A stretch of DNA of 64,000 nucleotides from Otatea glauca (taxonomy: Eukaryota > Streptophyta > Magnoliopsida > Poales > Poaceae), in assembly GCA_036346275.1 (NCBI GenBank), contig CM070728.1:19306723-19370722 (forward strand), read 5' to 3'. Shown here piece after piece: positions 21,911 to 34,231 of the stretch. The number at the start of each line of letters is the position of its first letter. Position 1 is the first letter of the stretch. Under the pieces are notes generated by a model, which searched no databases, was not told where the DNA came from, and saw only the letters and a program-made list of their open reading frames with translations. The translations under genes and the position numbers were made by a program.

Positions 21911-23388
21911 AAATCTAGCCGAGATCTCGTTCTCCGGAGCTAGACGAAATTATGTGAGTCGGCTGAATTCAAAATTTTTTTGTGTTGCTACAGTAATCTC
22001 TGCTTTTATCGGCGAGATTTCGCCCTAACCGGCCGGTATCTCGCCATTTTTAATCGGAATTTGATGTTTGACCACCGGATTTGAACAAATTGACCAATAA
22101 CCCATAAGAAAGTCATATTCTATGAAAATTTATTGAAAAAACGAATTTTCGAGACATTTTTTAAAACATCAGAAACACTGTCAGATTTTTATAAAATTGT
22201 ACGTGCTTTCTCTTGATCTGAAAACTTTATGACACCATTATAAGAAGTTTAAGATCATACATAAAAATTTTCAAAATAATTTAACTTCATTTGTTATCTT
22301 TAAAAAATCAAAAACAAAATGAACATAATTGGGACAGTAACATTTTCATAATTTTATAAATTTTCTCGAGTATGATCACGATCCAAAATTTTTATGAGAG
22401 CTTAATAATTGACTCAGTACCATTATATAAAATTTTAAAAAAAATTACATTTTTTTTGTTTGCTCAATCAAATCTATGTATGTATTGAACTTCATTTGTT
22501 ATATTTCAAAAATCAAAACCAGAAAGAACATAAATGGTAGACTGTGCTTGTAAGAATTTTATAAATTCACTGGAGCGTGATCATGATTTAAAATTTTTAT
22601 GAGATCTTAATAATTTTCTTATAACCTTTATGCAAAATTTTTAAAAAAATTTAAATATTTTTTGGTTTCTAAAGCAAATCTATGTATTGATCATTAGGTT
22701 GTTACGAGGACATATCACTCTCAGAATCTTTGGAACTCCTTGAAGCTTGATCATTAGATAAAAATTTTATAGAAATATTGATGATAAATCAGGACCATCT
22801 ACAATAATTTTCAAACTTTTCTAACGTGGTTTGTACCATTTTTCATTTGGTTGAATTTTGCCAGTAAAGCTTTTATCAGCACAGTAGCACTGTCCGAATT
22901 TTTAAAAATTCATAAAGTTTGATCATCATCTTAAAATTTTATGGAAACATTAGTGATGCATCAAAACCATGCAAAAGAAATTTCAAAATTTTATAACGTG
23001 GTTTGTTTCTTTTTTCATTCGGTTCAAACTTGTCGGTCAGTGTTTTATCAGGACAGTAGAAATGTTTGAATTTTTAAACATTCCTCGGATCTGATAATCA
23101 TCTGAAATTTTTATGATAACATCAATGATGTTTCAGGAACCTACAAAACAAATTTCAAATTTTTTTGACGTCGTTTGATCCATTTTTCGCTCGGTACAAT
23201 TTTACCGAGATCTCGGCAAATCTCGCCGAGATCTCGGCAAAGACCGAAATTTCAGTTTTCTCGGTATACAAAAAACTGGATTTGAATTTTTGTTTTTGTA
23301 TTTCGTTCTAAAATTTTTAAATCTTGCCGAGATTCCGTTCTCCCGCCTTGGACGAAATTTGGAGTGAAACCGAAATTTTGAACCCTGA
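21911..23388. repeat. Block of ~6 diverged repeats of about 170 bp with CCGAGATCTCGG ends
   Basis: A recurring segment of the form TGATCATxAT...AAAATTTTTATGAxAxxxTTAATxAT recurs near 22213, 22373, 22580, 22749, 22921 and 23093, spaced mostly 160-207 bases (172 for the last three). A second marker, AACGTGGTTTGTxxCxTTTTTCATTxGGTT, recurs near 22820, 23003 and 23166. Both edges carry GCCGAGATxTCGTTCTCC...GACGAAATT (21919-21952 and 23327-23361), and the right side has several CCGAGATCTCGG palindromes. No coding sequence. I do not recognise the family with certainty. Confidence 0.75.
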
Positions 23389-23968
23389 CAATAGGTGACA
23401 TGTGTTCCATACCATGTTAGGGGAGCTCAAAAACTAGTAGTCGCCGCGGCAGCGTGCGTGAGCATGAGCAGGGTAGGCAGGCATGGCGGGGCAGGTTGGG
23501 TGAGCAGCGCCCACAGTGCACAAGAACGAGCAGGAGCAGGTGCACGGAAGGGCGATCGAGCGTGGAAAGGCATCCTCTTGTGCTCCCCAAGCACGAAAGC
23601 ACGTCCTCCTGTGTTCACGCTCGTTGCCGCCAAGCCTACTAGTTTCCGCGCTCCTCAGGGCGATAGGGGACACGTGTCGACTGTCGCATCTTCTGCGATT
23701 AAGAATGAGGTCAGTTTTAGAGAATTTTTACAATACATTCTACTGGTAGTAAAAAGTGGTAGTAGAAATCATATCTGACCATCAATTTATCGATGGTATT
23801 ATAGACTTTTCATTGTATATCAAAAAAATTTCGATAGGCATTATCGACTTTTCCCTGAACCTAATCACAGATTTCATTCATCCCTTGCTCCGCCTCATCT
23901 TGTATGCGGCGCATCCTACGCACCACACTGTCGTCGAGGAAGAGGTGGTTCCGACCAATTCTTAAGAC
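23389..23968. other. Unassigned, partly GC-rich sequence
   Basis: Contains overlapping ORFs at 23395-23778 (+) and on the minus strand with low-complexity Ala/Arg-rich translation. No domain or splice structure recognised. Confidence 0.35.
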
Positions 23969-23976
23969 TCCATTGC

Positions 23977-24131
23977 CAGAGGCGGAGCCAGGATTCATTC
24001 AAAAGGGGGCTGAACACAAGTACATATACTAAATATAAAACTACCTCGGGATTCGTCGTAGTGGGTCAGTGGTTTCTCGTAGTGGGCCAGGGGGGCTGGA
24101 GCCCCACCAAGCCCCCCTGGCTCCGCCTCTG
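23977..24131. mobile_element. hAT-type MITE, 155 bp, with exact 8-bp target duplication
   Basis: Terminal inverted repeats CAGAGGCGGAGCCAGG (23977-23992) and its reverse complement (24116-24131) are perfect. The element is flanked on both sides by TCCATTGC (23969-23976 and 24132-24139). An 8-bp duplication and a CAG...CTG end are the hAT signature. Confidence 0.9.
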
Positions 24132-24139
24132 TCCATTGC

Positions 24140-25659
24140 GTTGCCGAGTTGTCTCGTACACGGCCTATCCGGCGTGCCACGCCGCCGCCTAGGAAGGAGG
24201 AAACGAACGTCGGTCGTCAACACAGTAGATGCCATTGCTGGTTCCCTTTTGGAACGCGATCACTACAGCGGCTGCAACGCCCTCTGCTATGAATGCAACA
24301 ACCTCGCTGAGTTCGTCAAGGACCAAGGAATTTGGGCCTATCGTCCTCTATCATTTAACTGTTCGTATTGCGCTATTGATAAGATTTGTGAAACACGTAA
24401 GAGCCATCCGGAAGCGATATTTTTCTTTAGTTTGACTGATTTGGAGTATGAAATCTCTGAGGAGTGATCTGGATCGAATTGTTCACTATGTTGTGGTTGT
24501 AGCTGGGAACTTGGCTCTCATTAATTTAAGGAAGCCTAATTAGAGTGGAATTTTTTTTACCGTAGACCATTTGGCAGCTTTAGTAAGAAAGCACAAAGGA
24601 CGATTGAAAGATAGGATTAGCCAAGCAATCTTGGGAAAAAAAGTTAGCCCTTTTCCCATTGAAGCTTAGAACAAGCTCTAACTGTGATTTATGAGTAGCA
24701 TAGAGTACCTGAAAGACTCAGATATAAGCTCAATTTGGGAATTGGGGCTGTTGGGGAACTTTATGAGTTGAAGAGCATGTTCTGTTGGTCTATGTTGGTT
24801 TGACTTTCGATTTGTCCGTCTAGGGCCATTCTGTATCTAGCTAGGTTGAAAGTTAATTTTCTTTGCAAATTCAACTCGTAATTTGGACGATTATACTTTA
24901 CCAAGTTTGGTCATTGCTTGTCTTGAATGAATTTTTTTCGTTCAGTTGCTTTGTTAGGATTCAATCACTGTGTGTTCAGATGCTGCTACTACTCACTTGT
25001 ACTTTATGCAAAAGGCATGAATAGTATCAGGTGCACTTGAAATGGGAATCGAGGAAATTTCTTGAATATTATCATGCTTGTAGTATGCAAATGGGTAGTG
25101 CTAACTACGATGTCTTTATTTAAATGGCAATGCTAAATGTCTCAATTTCTTGTGACATGTACCTTAATATTGAGCGTATCATTTTTTATACTCTACCCTA
25201 TACCATTTGGAATATCAATGCAATTGTACTACTATACTTTCATGATGGATAGTGGTGAAAGATGATGCCAAATATACTAGTGCCCTTAGACTTCAGCAAA
25301 GCTCTTTCTATCTGGAGAGTACTAAGTAACTATATGCATGGCTTGGCATGTGTTTTTTGAAGACCGAGAAGTACTTTGCTATCATGAGTACCTGAGTGTA
25401 AGGAGTGTTGAAGACAGCAGTAGTGTTCGTTATGCAAAAGACTATTGTGACTCACATATGTTGTCTAAATAACAACTGTTTGTATCTGTAGTTCATGTGA
25501 TTTCCCTACATACCTGGCAAGTCAAGTATCAACAAAGCATTATATATTTATGGCCTTTCTAAATATCTTCTGCTGTGAATCCATTTTACCATTAATCTCG
25601 GATGTTCTGTCACATACGTCTGGATAGCGTTAGAATGCATTTCACTTCCATATATGCTT
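24140..25659. other. Intergenic sequence, possible exon relic at 24140-24467
   Basis: A frame that is open through 24467 (ending SLTDLEYEISEE) has gene-like composition and contains several Cys residues, but I recognise no family. The hAT MITE inserted in the same frame. The remainder is AT-rich with no structure I can name. Confidence 0.35.
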
Positions 25660-25971
25660 CTCCCTCCGTCCTAAAAAATAAGGAACAGAAGAAATTTTAA
25701 GACAGATTATAATTTCTACCAAAAGACTCTAATGCCCCTATTTAATATTATGTCTCTATTAATTGGCAACATGCATGCATTAATTAATCACGATTATAGA
25801 GAATGACCTGTTGCGTTTTTGTTTTGGAATATATGTGGTCGCATGTATCTGCGTGCATTTGCATGCATGGGCATAATTTGAGGACACAATTTAAGAGGGG
25901 AGAGCTCTCAATCCCTAATATTAGAGGACACAATTTGAACTTCTCTCCCTTACTTTCAAGGACGGAGGGAG
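25660..25971. mobile_element. Stowaway-type (Tc1/mariner) MITE, 312 bp
   Basis: Ends CTCCCTCCGTCC and GGACGGAGGGAG are the classic Stowaway inverted repeats. A TA follows the right end; the left TA appears mutated to TT. The interior is AT-rich and non-coding. Confidence 0.88.
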
Positions 25972-26440
25972 TAGATGAAATGCAGATGAAAGTGCAAATG
26001 AGCACAAACTAGTTCCTTTCTTTCTGAAGGTTTTTGGCCAAAACTGAGACAATTAAGTTATATCCTTGTGCTTGTGAGGTAGCATACACCAATCATTGTT
26101 TGCACTTTTCAAATTGTGCACACACATACATCCATCTGCAGATTCCAGTTGCTAAAAAAACCAAGCTTCATGATTCCAACTAACAGGAATAATGACAAAT
26201 TGTTTCTTGGTCATACATTGGTCCGCTTGACCGCTTAGCATAAAGTTCTTCCATTTTCTCTAATTCCAGCAATCCAAACTCACCTCAAACAATGCATTTT
26301 GCTTCCTTGCTCACAAAATTCAGTACAACTAGAGAAGGAAGCACTTTGCTTTCCCTACTATCAAAATTTAAAAAAAAACATGGATCCCACATGTTCTCAC
26401 TCTTTGTACTAACCAGAATAGGGGAGAGGGGGGTAACATT

Positions 26441-26606
26441 GTTAAGAACATCCATAGTCTGTAAGACTACAAAGCCATAATAGATAAATTTCTCCTCAGC
26501 CTAAGCTTTGCACCATCTGCAGTGTTAAGAACATCCATAGTCTGTAAGACTACAAAGACATAATAGATAAATTTCTCCTCAGCCTAAGCTTTGCACCATC
26601 TGCAGT
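26441..26606. repeat. 83-bp tandem duplication, two nearly identical copies
   Basis: Copies 26441-26523 and 26524-26606 start GTTAAGAACATCCATAG and differ at about one base (AAGCC/AAGAC). It overlaps the 3' end of the possible gene at 26506-27471, duplicating its last codons and 3' flank. Confidence 0.92.
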
Positions 26607-27471
26607 GTCGTTTGAAGAAGTTGATCGACATCTGCTCCTGCATACCCTCCGTGTAGAGTCCTGCCTAGAAATGAAAGATCAAAATTGTGCATAGAACAAT
26701 CATGTATTGAAATCTATTTGTCAATACAGAATCCATAAAGACATGAGATTTAAGTAAAATATTGATACCATTATGATATCGTCGTGCTTGTACAAGGGAA
26801 AGTCAAGGCTATTCTGAGGAGCTTCGGCCTTCGGGTCTTAATGACAATGGTAACAACAAAACAAAAAACACAAGCTAGAATCCATTGTTAACAAATGAAG
26901 GCGTCGAGTTTCCAATGCATACATCGGAGTACTAAATAGAAAATAGGCACCACTGTCATCCAGTCTTCTCAGCACACAGTAGCTAGCCATTTAGATGATA
27001 AAATCACAACAAGAAGCTAATCACTTAGCATGACTACAAAACTTTTGCCTAGCTAAGCGAGAGATCCAAACAATCCCTAATATCACGGTGGATGTCCTTA
27101 CCAAACTAACGAGAATGATCCAAACAAGTCCTAACATCATGTCCCTACCGATCCAAATAGAGAAAGCTATTCTGGTTGAAATGATGAACTAGAAAATGCC
27201 ATTTTTCTCTTTACTTGTTAAATTGCAACACCATTCCAAGTTTCCAACAATCGCGATCTTAATCTTAACTTGTTCAACCCATAAAATTCACTTCACACTA
27301 TATTCGCTTTCCTCTAACGAGACAATTGTATATGACCGATTTAATAAAGAAATGCAAGAAAGGTAAAAACATGCGTACAATTGGATTTAGGGGAAGAAAA
27401 AGAGAAACAAGCTTTACCGGGGAGTCCAGGAAGACACTGCGCTGGCGGAAGAGCATGTTGGTGGTGTCCAT
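26579..27471 (-). CDS. Possible small three-exon gene, function unknown
   Basis: Three minus-strand pieces join in frame with GT-AG borders. Exon 1 is 27471-27418 (MDTTNMLFRQRSVFLDSP, then GTAAAG). A middle exon near 26840-26774 reads AEAPQNSLDFPLYKHDDIIM, then GTATCA. The last exon near 26664 begins AGLYTEGMQEQM after TTTCTAG and reads ...NFFKRHCRWCKA before a TAG just upstream of 26579. The product would be about 64 residues with no domain I recognise. The mix of codon-like composition and consistent phases suggests a real gene; the middle acceptor site is weak. The MULE at 27997 inserted about 0.5 kb upstream of its ATG. Confidence 0.4.
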
Positions 27472-27987
27472 CTCCAGATCTCCTCGATGTGTGTCTTCCT
27501 GGCCTTCGATTGCTGTACAATTCCCACCTAGAGGAGAGCGTCCGCCAGGCCGCCGCTGCCGATGCGCGGACAGCCGCTATTGGCGCCGCCCTCCAGTAGC
27601 AGGAGTTCGGATTAGGGACGATGGCAAGGACGAGGATTAGCAGGGAGCTGTCGGGAGGGTCGTCGTGGCTGCTCGCACCCAGCGGTCATGCCACTGTCCT
27701 AGTGCCACGAGTTGCCCATGAGGCGTGCCGCCGTGCTCCTCACGCCGCCACCCGTCCCTTCATAATGTAGCTCCGCAACGCCACCTCCACATCAGGCCAC
27801 CACCACGCTCCTCACGATGCCGCGCTGCCACCCCACCCCATCCTCAATCCCCATTTCTCGTCTATCTTTACCAACCTAACCCTACCAGGCTAAAAGCAAC
27901 TAGCGGCTGAGATGGGCCAGCCCATTTACTGGGCTGATTGCTCCAATCTCTCCAGAGAGGCCCAATACGATCGTTGCGAAAATTACT
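27472..27987. other. 5' flank of the small gene / MULE target region
   Basis: GC-rich, pyrimidine-rich sequence between the putative exon 1 and the MULE. ORFs on the + strand here (27326-27640, 27725-27910) look like composition by-products. Confidence 0.35.
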
Positions 27988-27996
27988 CTCGTGCCA

Positions 27997-28122
27997 GAAT
28001 TTTTTTTTCTTTAATATTTATTTTTATTCTTTTTTTCAAAACTGCGTCCGAATTAAAAAATTACAAAAATAACCTCCGGTCGCCCGTGTATGGGGCGATC
28101 GCCCCATACACGAGCGATAGCT
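27997..28122 (+). repeat. MULE left terminal inverted repeat
   Basis: Matches the reverse complement of the right end closely over the first 50 bases (about one mismatch), then with small indels. It includes a near-perfect palindrome around GGGGCGATCGCCCC (28081-28116). Confidence 0.92.
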
Positions 28123-28177
28123 CGCCTCCGTTGCCGAAGAATTGGCTAATGCATTAATCTGCGCGTGTGGGCCCCTA

Positions 28178-28211
28178 TCGCCTCAGATGGGCGATCGCCC
28201 ATCTGAGGCGA
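28178..28211. repeat. 34-bp perfect palindrome centred on GCGATCGC
   Basis: TCGCCTCAGATGGGCGA followed by its exact reverse complement. Arm sequence differs from the outer palindrome but the GGGCGATCGCCC core is the same. Confidence 0.9.
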
Positions 28212-28344
28212 CAGGGCGTATAAACGCTTCAACGCCGCTCGGTCGTGCAGAGAAAAGAAGAGAGGGGAGCCGAGCTGAGTGAGAGAAAGAGAGGAGAAGA
28301 AAGGAGAAGAGGAAGAAAGAAGAAGAAAGAGGCGAGAAATTTAG

Positions 28345-28940
28345 GTAAATTTTGAATTTTATTGTAGAGTTAGTTTAGCAATTTTTGTAGAGGTAAATGT
28401 AGGAATTTTTGTTAGGTTATGCAGATATTAAAATTTAATGTAGCATTTAATATTTAGGAATTTGTTGTAGTATTTAGAAATTTTAGGATTATGTATTGTT
28501 TAGAAATTTAATATAGCGCTTAATATTCAGAAATTTAATGTAGTATGTAGTATTTATAAATTTAATTTAGTATGTCAAGATGTGCAAATTTAATGTAGTA
28601 TTCAAGACGTAGAAATTTATCTGATGAAATATTAGACAATATTTGAATTTAATTTAGTAGGGTTGTGTATTAGTAATTTTGTTATGCAAATAATGTATTA
28701 GGCAATATATATACAAATGTAATGTGGTATGAATTTAATTTAGTAGGGTCGTGTATTACTAATTTTATTATGTAAATAATGTATTAGGCAATATATACAA
28801 ATGTAATGTAGTAGAAATTGAATATTAGGTAGTATAGTAGGCTAGTCGAATCACTTATTCATAGTCGTATTTTGTAGTACGATCAATGTACGCTTTATAG
28901 ATTGTATTTTAGAGTAATATTTTTCCGTCGGACGTTGCAG
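28345..28940 (+). other. Probable 5'-UTR intron of the MULE transposase gene
   Basis: A GAAATTTAG|GTAAATTTTG donor at 28345 and an ACGTTGCAG acceptor at 28940 lie directly before the transposase ATG. The purine-rich stretch upstream (28250-28340) would be the leader exon. The intron is very AT-rich and contains an 86-bp tandem duplication (28645-28730 and 28731-28815, GAATTTAATTTAGTAGGGT...). Confidence 0.6.
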
Positions 28941-28941
28941 C

Positions 28942-31512
28942 ATGTCGGAGAAATTGTATTTCCAAATATTTTATGGAGATGGGGAGATAGCACAGGGGGC
29001 GGATGGGGTGGATCTATCATCATTTTCAAGAGTCGTACGGGGCATATGTAGACCGAGCGATAGGACATATAGGGGTTTGTTGGAGTGGATGTCTCGGATG
29101 TTCGGTTTGGATGCCCAGTGTTGGTTCTATGGTCGAGCTGTAGTGAGCCGAGCACAAGACCGCTTTTACGAGAGTTGATTCCTATTAACTCGGCGTCAAC
29201 ATAGAGGAGTTATGTTGGTTTTGCCGTAGAGCGGGGTTGGCCGCTCATGTTGTTGGTACAGTGCTACCCGGTAGCTCCATCGGTGTCGCAAGTTCGTGAT
29301 GTCGGGGTGGACATTACGGGGGAGGGGACGTCAAATGTAGAAGGATGCGAAGAGGAAGGCGGCGAGGAGCCCGGAGACGAGGAGCACGAGACTGGCGGTG
29401 GCGAAGGGACCGGGGCGAGGAGAGCGGTGGAGGCGCGAGGGGTGGCCGACGAGGGGGAGGAGGTGGAGGACATTGTTGACCTGATGGAAGAGGAGGACCG
29501 TGCGGATGAGGAAGTCACTGATGGTGAGCACTCCGACGAGGAGGACAACGCCCCTGAGGTGCCTATCCCTGGTGCGTGGACCAATTACAATTTCGAAGAC
29601 CAAACAATGAATGAAGGGAACATTGATGCATGGGAGTATCGTGAGAACGAGGTGACGGAGGGCCATATATAAAGACAAGGAGGCTGTGATGGATACGGTG
29701 AAGTACTGGGCAATGTCTCTCCGTGGCAATTCGTGGTTGTGAAGTCCAGCAAGAAGGACTACGACGTGAAGTGCGTAGTTGATTCGTACCCATGGCGGGT
29801 GCATGCATACCAGGGGAAGTGGAAGGACAACTGGAAATGTTCCATAGTGATTGAGCATAACTGCGAGCTGGAAGAAGCGGAGCAGGGACACCGCAATCTG
29901 TCGTCCACTTGGGTGGCAAATGTGTTTATGGTCGATCGTGGACAATCCCCATCCGCAGCCTCGATCTATTATCACACCGTGGAGGAGAGGTTTCAAGACA
30001 AGATTAGCTACGCAAAGGCATGGAGAGCAAAAAGGACACTCGAAAATACGGTTCGGGGCGTCGAGGCTTCAGACGAGAATATTCCCACTTGCTCGTGGCA
30101 ATCGCACATAGGAACCCCAGGTACATCCATCGACCTTGCGGAGTTTCCTGCGGGTGGTGTGCACACCGTAAGTGGGTATTGCAACGGCATTCTTCGCCAG
30201 GCGCATGCATAAATGCGTTAAAGATCGCCGCCGGTCCTTTGCATGGACGCACGTTCCTCACGGGAAGTACAAGGGCGATTCTAATCTGCGATCGCGGTGG
30301 ATGCCAACAACGAGTTCTACCCGTTGCGTTGGCATTCGTGGAGGGAAAACACGGAGATTTGGTACGTGTTCCTTGAAAGAGTGAAGTCGGCGGTTGTTCT
30401 CGACAGGCACGATGTTTGTGTCATCCATGACCGACATGCGGAATAAGTTAAGGGCGATCGTGGATATGCAACAAGGGTCCGCCGTCGTGGGAGCAAAGAA
30501 AGTGGCGGACACGAGGAGCGGTGGTGCATGAGGCACATGGGTGCCAATTTTTTCGTCGATTCAGAACAAGGAGCTTATGAACATGTTCAGCGCTGTGCAA
30601 ACAGAACCAACGGAGGAAGTTCGACGCGCTTTGGAAGGCGTTGGGCGAACTAACGAAGAAGCAATCAATGGATCCCAGAGGTACCGCTAGTTCATCAAGG
30701 AACCCGATGGTGTACCATGAGCGGGGAGAGGACCCCACGCCTTGTGTGCGGCCGCCGACAGACCCCCAAACCTCGGCGTGGCCGGTACCAAAGATAAAGA
30801 GTTTCACCGATTGGATACGACATGAGCCTTTGGAGAAATGATCCTTCACGATGACGAGGGCGGCTCGCGTTATGGGATCATGACAACGAACTGGCGGAGA
30901 TTTACAAGCCCAGGTAATGAAAGGCACGGATGCCTTCCATCGGTGGGTATAGTTGAGGTGTCTTATTAGGGACACGAGAGATATTTCATTGAGCGATACA
31001 AGACCTTCACAAAGATGTATGTCGGACAATCGATCGTCGTACTCAATCGTTGTGTCTACCTACATGTCCAAGAAAACAAGAAAGGCGCAGACACATCGGG
31101 TTACACCGAGAGTGGCGTGGAACGGAGATACCACGTGCCTGCGGTGACCGAGGTCGCAGGGTGCCACCGAGAGGACTTCCATCCGTGCATACTCGGCGGT
31201 GATTGCGAGTGCTCCCGCCGAAACCACGCTGCTTTGCACTTGCCGTGCTCGCACGTCATTGCCGCAGCCGCCGAGACGCATCAATCCTGTCGTCCGTTCG
31301 TCTCCCCGTACTACTACAAGCAGAGCGTTCTCAACACGTGGCATCACGAGGTGTACGGGTACCGAGTGGATGGATCGTTCACAACAGCCCCCCCTCCGGA
31401 CCATCGATGGGTACCGGACATCCGAATGTTGAAGCTGAAGGTCGGGCGTCGAAGGACAAGGCGCATTCGGAACGATATGGACGAGTCCGAGGCGCGTCGC
31501 AACCGCGGATAA
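28942..31512 (+). pseudogene. MURA-type Mutator transposase, broken
   Basis: It starts MSEKLYFQIFYGDGEIAQG, the usual N-terminus of grass MuDR proteins. An acidic Glu-rich linker (29330-29560) follows. The MuDR DNA-binding domain is at about 29735-29890 (DYDVKCVVDSYPWRVHAY, WKCSIVIEHNC). The transposase domain shows HGKYKG and DANNEFYP-like segments, FLERVKSAVVLDRHDVCVIHDRH (about 30372-30440) and MRHMGANFF (about 30530). The SWIM zinc finger CECSRRNHAALHLPCSH is at about 31206-31256, and the frame ends at 31512. Frameshifts or stops occur near 29170, 29670, 29735, 30190, 30290, 30445 and 30650, so the protein is not made. The first catalytic Asp region (LCMD...TFLTGKY) is split by a one-base deletion. 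Confidence 0.93.
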
Positions 31513-31861
31513 TGTAATTTTCTATGTTGTTCCCATCTTGTATTTTTCAATGGACCGGTAAGTTGTGATGTAAGTTGTAATGATCGATGTAATTTTCAAT
31601 GTACTAGTAAGTTATTTTTCGCATCATGTAATTCTCCGATGTACCAGTTAGTAGCTACGAGGATAATGTAATTCTCGACGTTGTGTGCCTCGTCGAACAT
31701 GTCCTTGTCTTTCGTATGTTTGTAATATGAGATTTTTTTGGCTCTCTGCACTTCGGTTGTATCGTTTGATGAGTATGGTACAATTCGTTATTTCGCATTT
31801 CATTTTGTGTGCACATGTAATTACTGACAAATTTGTTGTATTTGCTTTGTAACAGGCTACG

Positions 31862-34231
31862 ATGGCGCGACCTTGCCCTGAGCTGCTGGACGTGACCATC
31901 GATGCGACCCACCGGTCTAGGTACTCCGCAGAGGAGAACCGAGAGCTAGGGACACTCCGACCTCGGGTGCCCAACGAATCGCCGCATCGACCCACGCGGG
32001 TTCCACGGTAGTCGCCAACGCTTGCACTCTTTTACGCATACATGTACTTACCGTGAATGCAATTCTAACGACGCAATGCACTACATGCAGGTTGCGAGCG
32101 GCTGGCTTACTTCCTCTTTGTAGGATGGTGGAGGAGGTGACTGCCCCGTTAGCGGGCAAGGAGGTCCCGCGGTTCGGTTATGACCGGTCTCTGCTGGCCG
32201 CACTCGTGGATCGGTGGAGACCGGAGACGCACACGTTCCACCTTCCGTGCGGAGAGATGGCTCCGACGCTGCAGGACGTGTCGTACCTCTTAGGCCTCCC
32301 TGTGCGGGTCCGGCGATCGTGCCGCGCGGACGCCTCGCCACGTGGCACGCCGAGTTGTCCATAGCGTTTCGCCGGCGCAGCGGCACCCCGGCACTTCTAC
32401 CGCCCCTCGGGGAGGTGGCGCCACGGACCGGACGAAGCGTGGTCGCCGATTCACGGTGAGTACCTCTTTCTTTGAGGATTAAAGAGAAGCGCTAAGTTGT
32501 TGATAATGTTTGTTGTGAACGCTGCAGCTCGGCTTCTCCACCGCACGCGAGGAGGCGGGCGTGGCCCGCCACTTGGAGGCATACCTCTTGTTGTTGTTCG
32601 GTTGGGTGATGTTCCGTGCTCCCACGGAACACGGTGGACCGCCACCGATCGAGTACGCCCGAGACATCGTCGATACCCGTTGGATGAGGTAACACACTCG
32701 GTTCAAATCTCGTCTCGGTGAGCACGCCTAACTCCACCCTTGTAAGCGGATGATGCAGTGGTCGTGGGCCTCAGCTGTGCTAGCGGCGAAGTACCGAGGT
32801 CTGTGCGACGCCGTTTCTCGGGCGGAACACGACGCGACGATGTCGGGTTGCGTCCTACTCCTCCAGTTGTGGTCCTGGGAGCGCTTCTCCATCGGGCAGT
32901 TCGTTGTTGACACGACACCGCACCGAGGGCCTTCACGGAGACGACCCGGTGGACTGGCCCACCATGGGCCACTACTGGGTCCGACGACAGGTATGCTCCC
33001 TCGTATCTTTTTCCCCACTAACGCACTTGAATAACCTTCGCCATTTCTTATTTCCTCGCAGCGGAGGTACGCGCACCGACAGTGAGGAGGTCCTACCGAG
33101 TTCGCTTCGAGTTCGACCGCCTCCACGACGAGGACGTGCGGTGGACGCCATATACCGCGTACGACGTCCACGCCCGAGCACCTGACGGGGTCTCCGTGCT
33201 TTGCACGCAAGATGAGGCCTTCTGGCTCACCCGTAAGGTTCTCGTCTTTGACCTGTGTGTCGAGGAGTACTCCCCGCACCGAGTCTTTGCCGCGATTCGG
33301 CTGTTCGATCCTTTCCCTTGCCGCCTCGTCACGTTGTCGCACGTGGCGCTCACAGGTACTTGCCCTGATCCTACTACTCCGCATCTTTGCGAAATTAATG
33401 TCGTGTGTACTTACTCTTTTGCATTGCAGATGACCGGATGGGTCTTTGAAGTGGCACTCGGCCACAGCGCCGTATGCGACCATGGGTCGTCGCGGTGGGG
33501 CGCCGACTCGACGAGAGGGTCACCGAGACCCGGCCAGACGACCATGACATGTACGATCAAGACATTGAGTGGTTCGCCCACAGACTTGCCTCGGGGTGGG
33601 TACACACCAGACCGACGTCGACGGCGAGCATCGGTAGCGGACACGCATTCTTCACAGATGTCCCGGAGGATGCGCCTCGGTAAGTGTCGCAACCGGCTAC
33701 ATGGGCACGTCTTTTTCATGTAAATTACGTAATAACAATCGACGTTACATGCGGACTCGGCTCATGGGGAGATTGAGGTGGAGGTCAGTGTCCATGTTGA
33801 CGCGCCTACGGGGGCATACAGTGACCACCGTCGAGTCCGAGACGGCTTGGGCTCGGGTCCTCGATAGGATGAGACGGTTGGCTCGCTTGGCCACCTACCG
33901 GGGGCGCGGAGACGTCGGCGAACGCAAAGACACCACGCCCTGCGCCCGGCACCTCGCCTTACCCGCCGGTGCCTCGTCACGCCCCACTCACCGGTGCGGT
34001 GGGGGCGGTGGACTCGGGAGGCTCCCTCGCGTCTCACCCTACCTCGCGGTTCCTCGCTACGCCCCACGCAGCAGCGGTGGGGGCGATGGGCTGGGAGGCT
34101 CCTCGTCGCCTCGCGCCCAGCCAGGGACCACAGGTGGTTTCGACGACCCTGTGGACGACGAGTTCGACCTGGAGGAGTACCTTTCGACCGACTACCTCGA
34201 CCCCTCTCAGCTCTCGGGAGCGTCGCCATAG
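31862..34231 (+). pseudogene. Plant mobile domain (PMD) gene of the MULE, multi-exon, broken
   Basis: Exon 1 is 31862-32007 (MARPCPELLDVTIDATHRSR...), intron 32008-32090 is GT-AG, and exon 2 continues in phase. It contains RFGYDRSLLAALVDRWRPET and HTFHLPCGEMAPTLQDVSYL with LGLP, the core PMD signature. Further PMD segments appear in shifted frames. They are AARLLHR/EAYLLLLFGWVMF-like (about 32525-32620), SWASAVLAAKYRGLCDAVSRA and LQLWSWERF (about 32760-32900), and RRSYRVRFEFDRLHDEDVRWTPYTAYDVHARAP with EEYSPHRVFAAIRLF (33082-33310). An acidic C-terminus (DDEFDLEEYLSTDY) ends near 34231. PMD proteins (MAIN/MAIL1 and PP7-long-form relatives) act in transposon silencing and gene regulation. Frameshifts near 32310 and 32600 and within the 3' part disable it. 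Confidence 0.9.

Noticed and set aside
21911..23388. Centromeric satellite
   Set aside because: The unit length is suggestive, but only about six diverged copies are present and they lie between ordinary genes and MITEs.
23395..23778. 127-codon ORF
   Set aside because: Competing ORFs in other frames, low-complexity product, no conserved motif.
29331..29996. Minus-strand ORF of 221 codons inside the MULE
   Set aside because: Antisense to the acidic linker and DNA-binding region of MURA; no recognisable domain.
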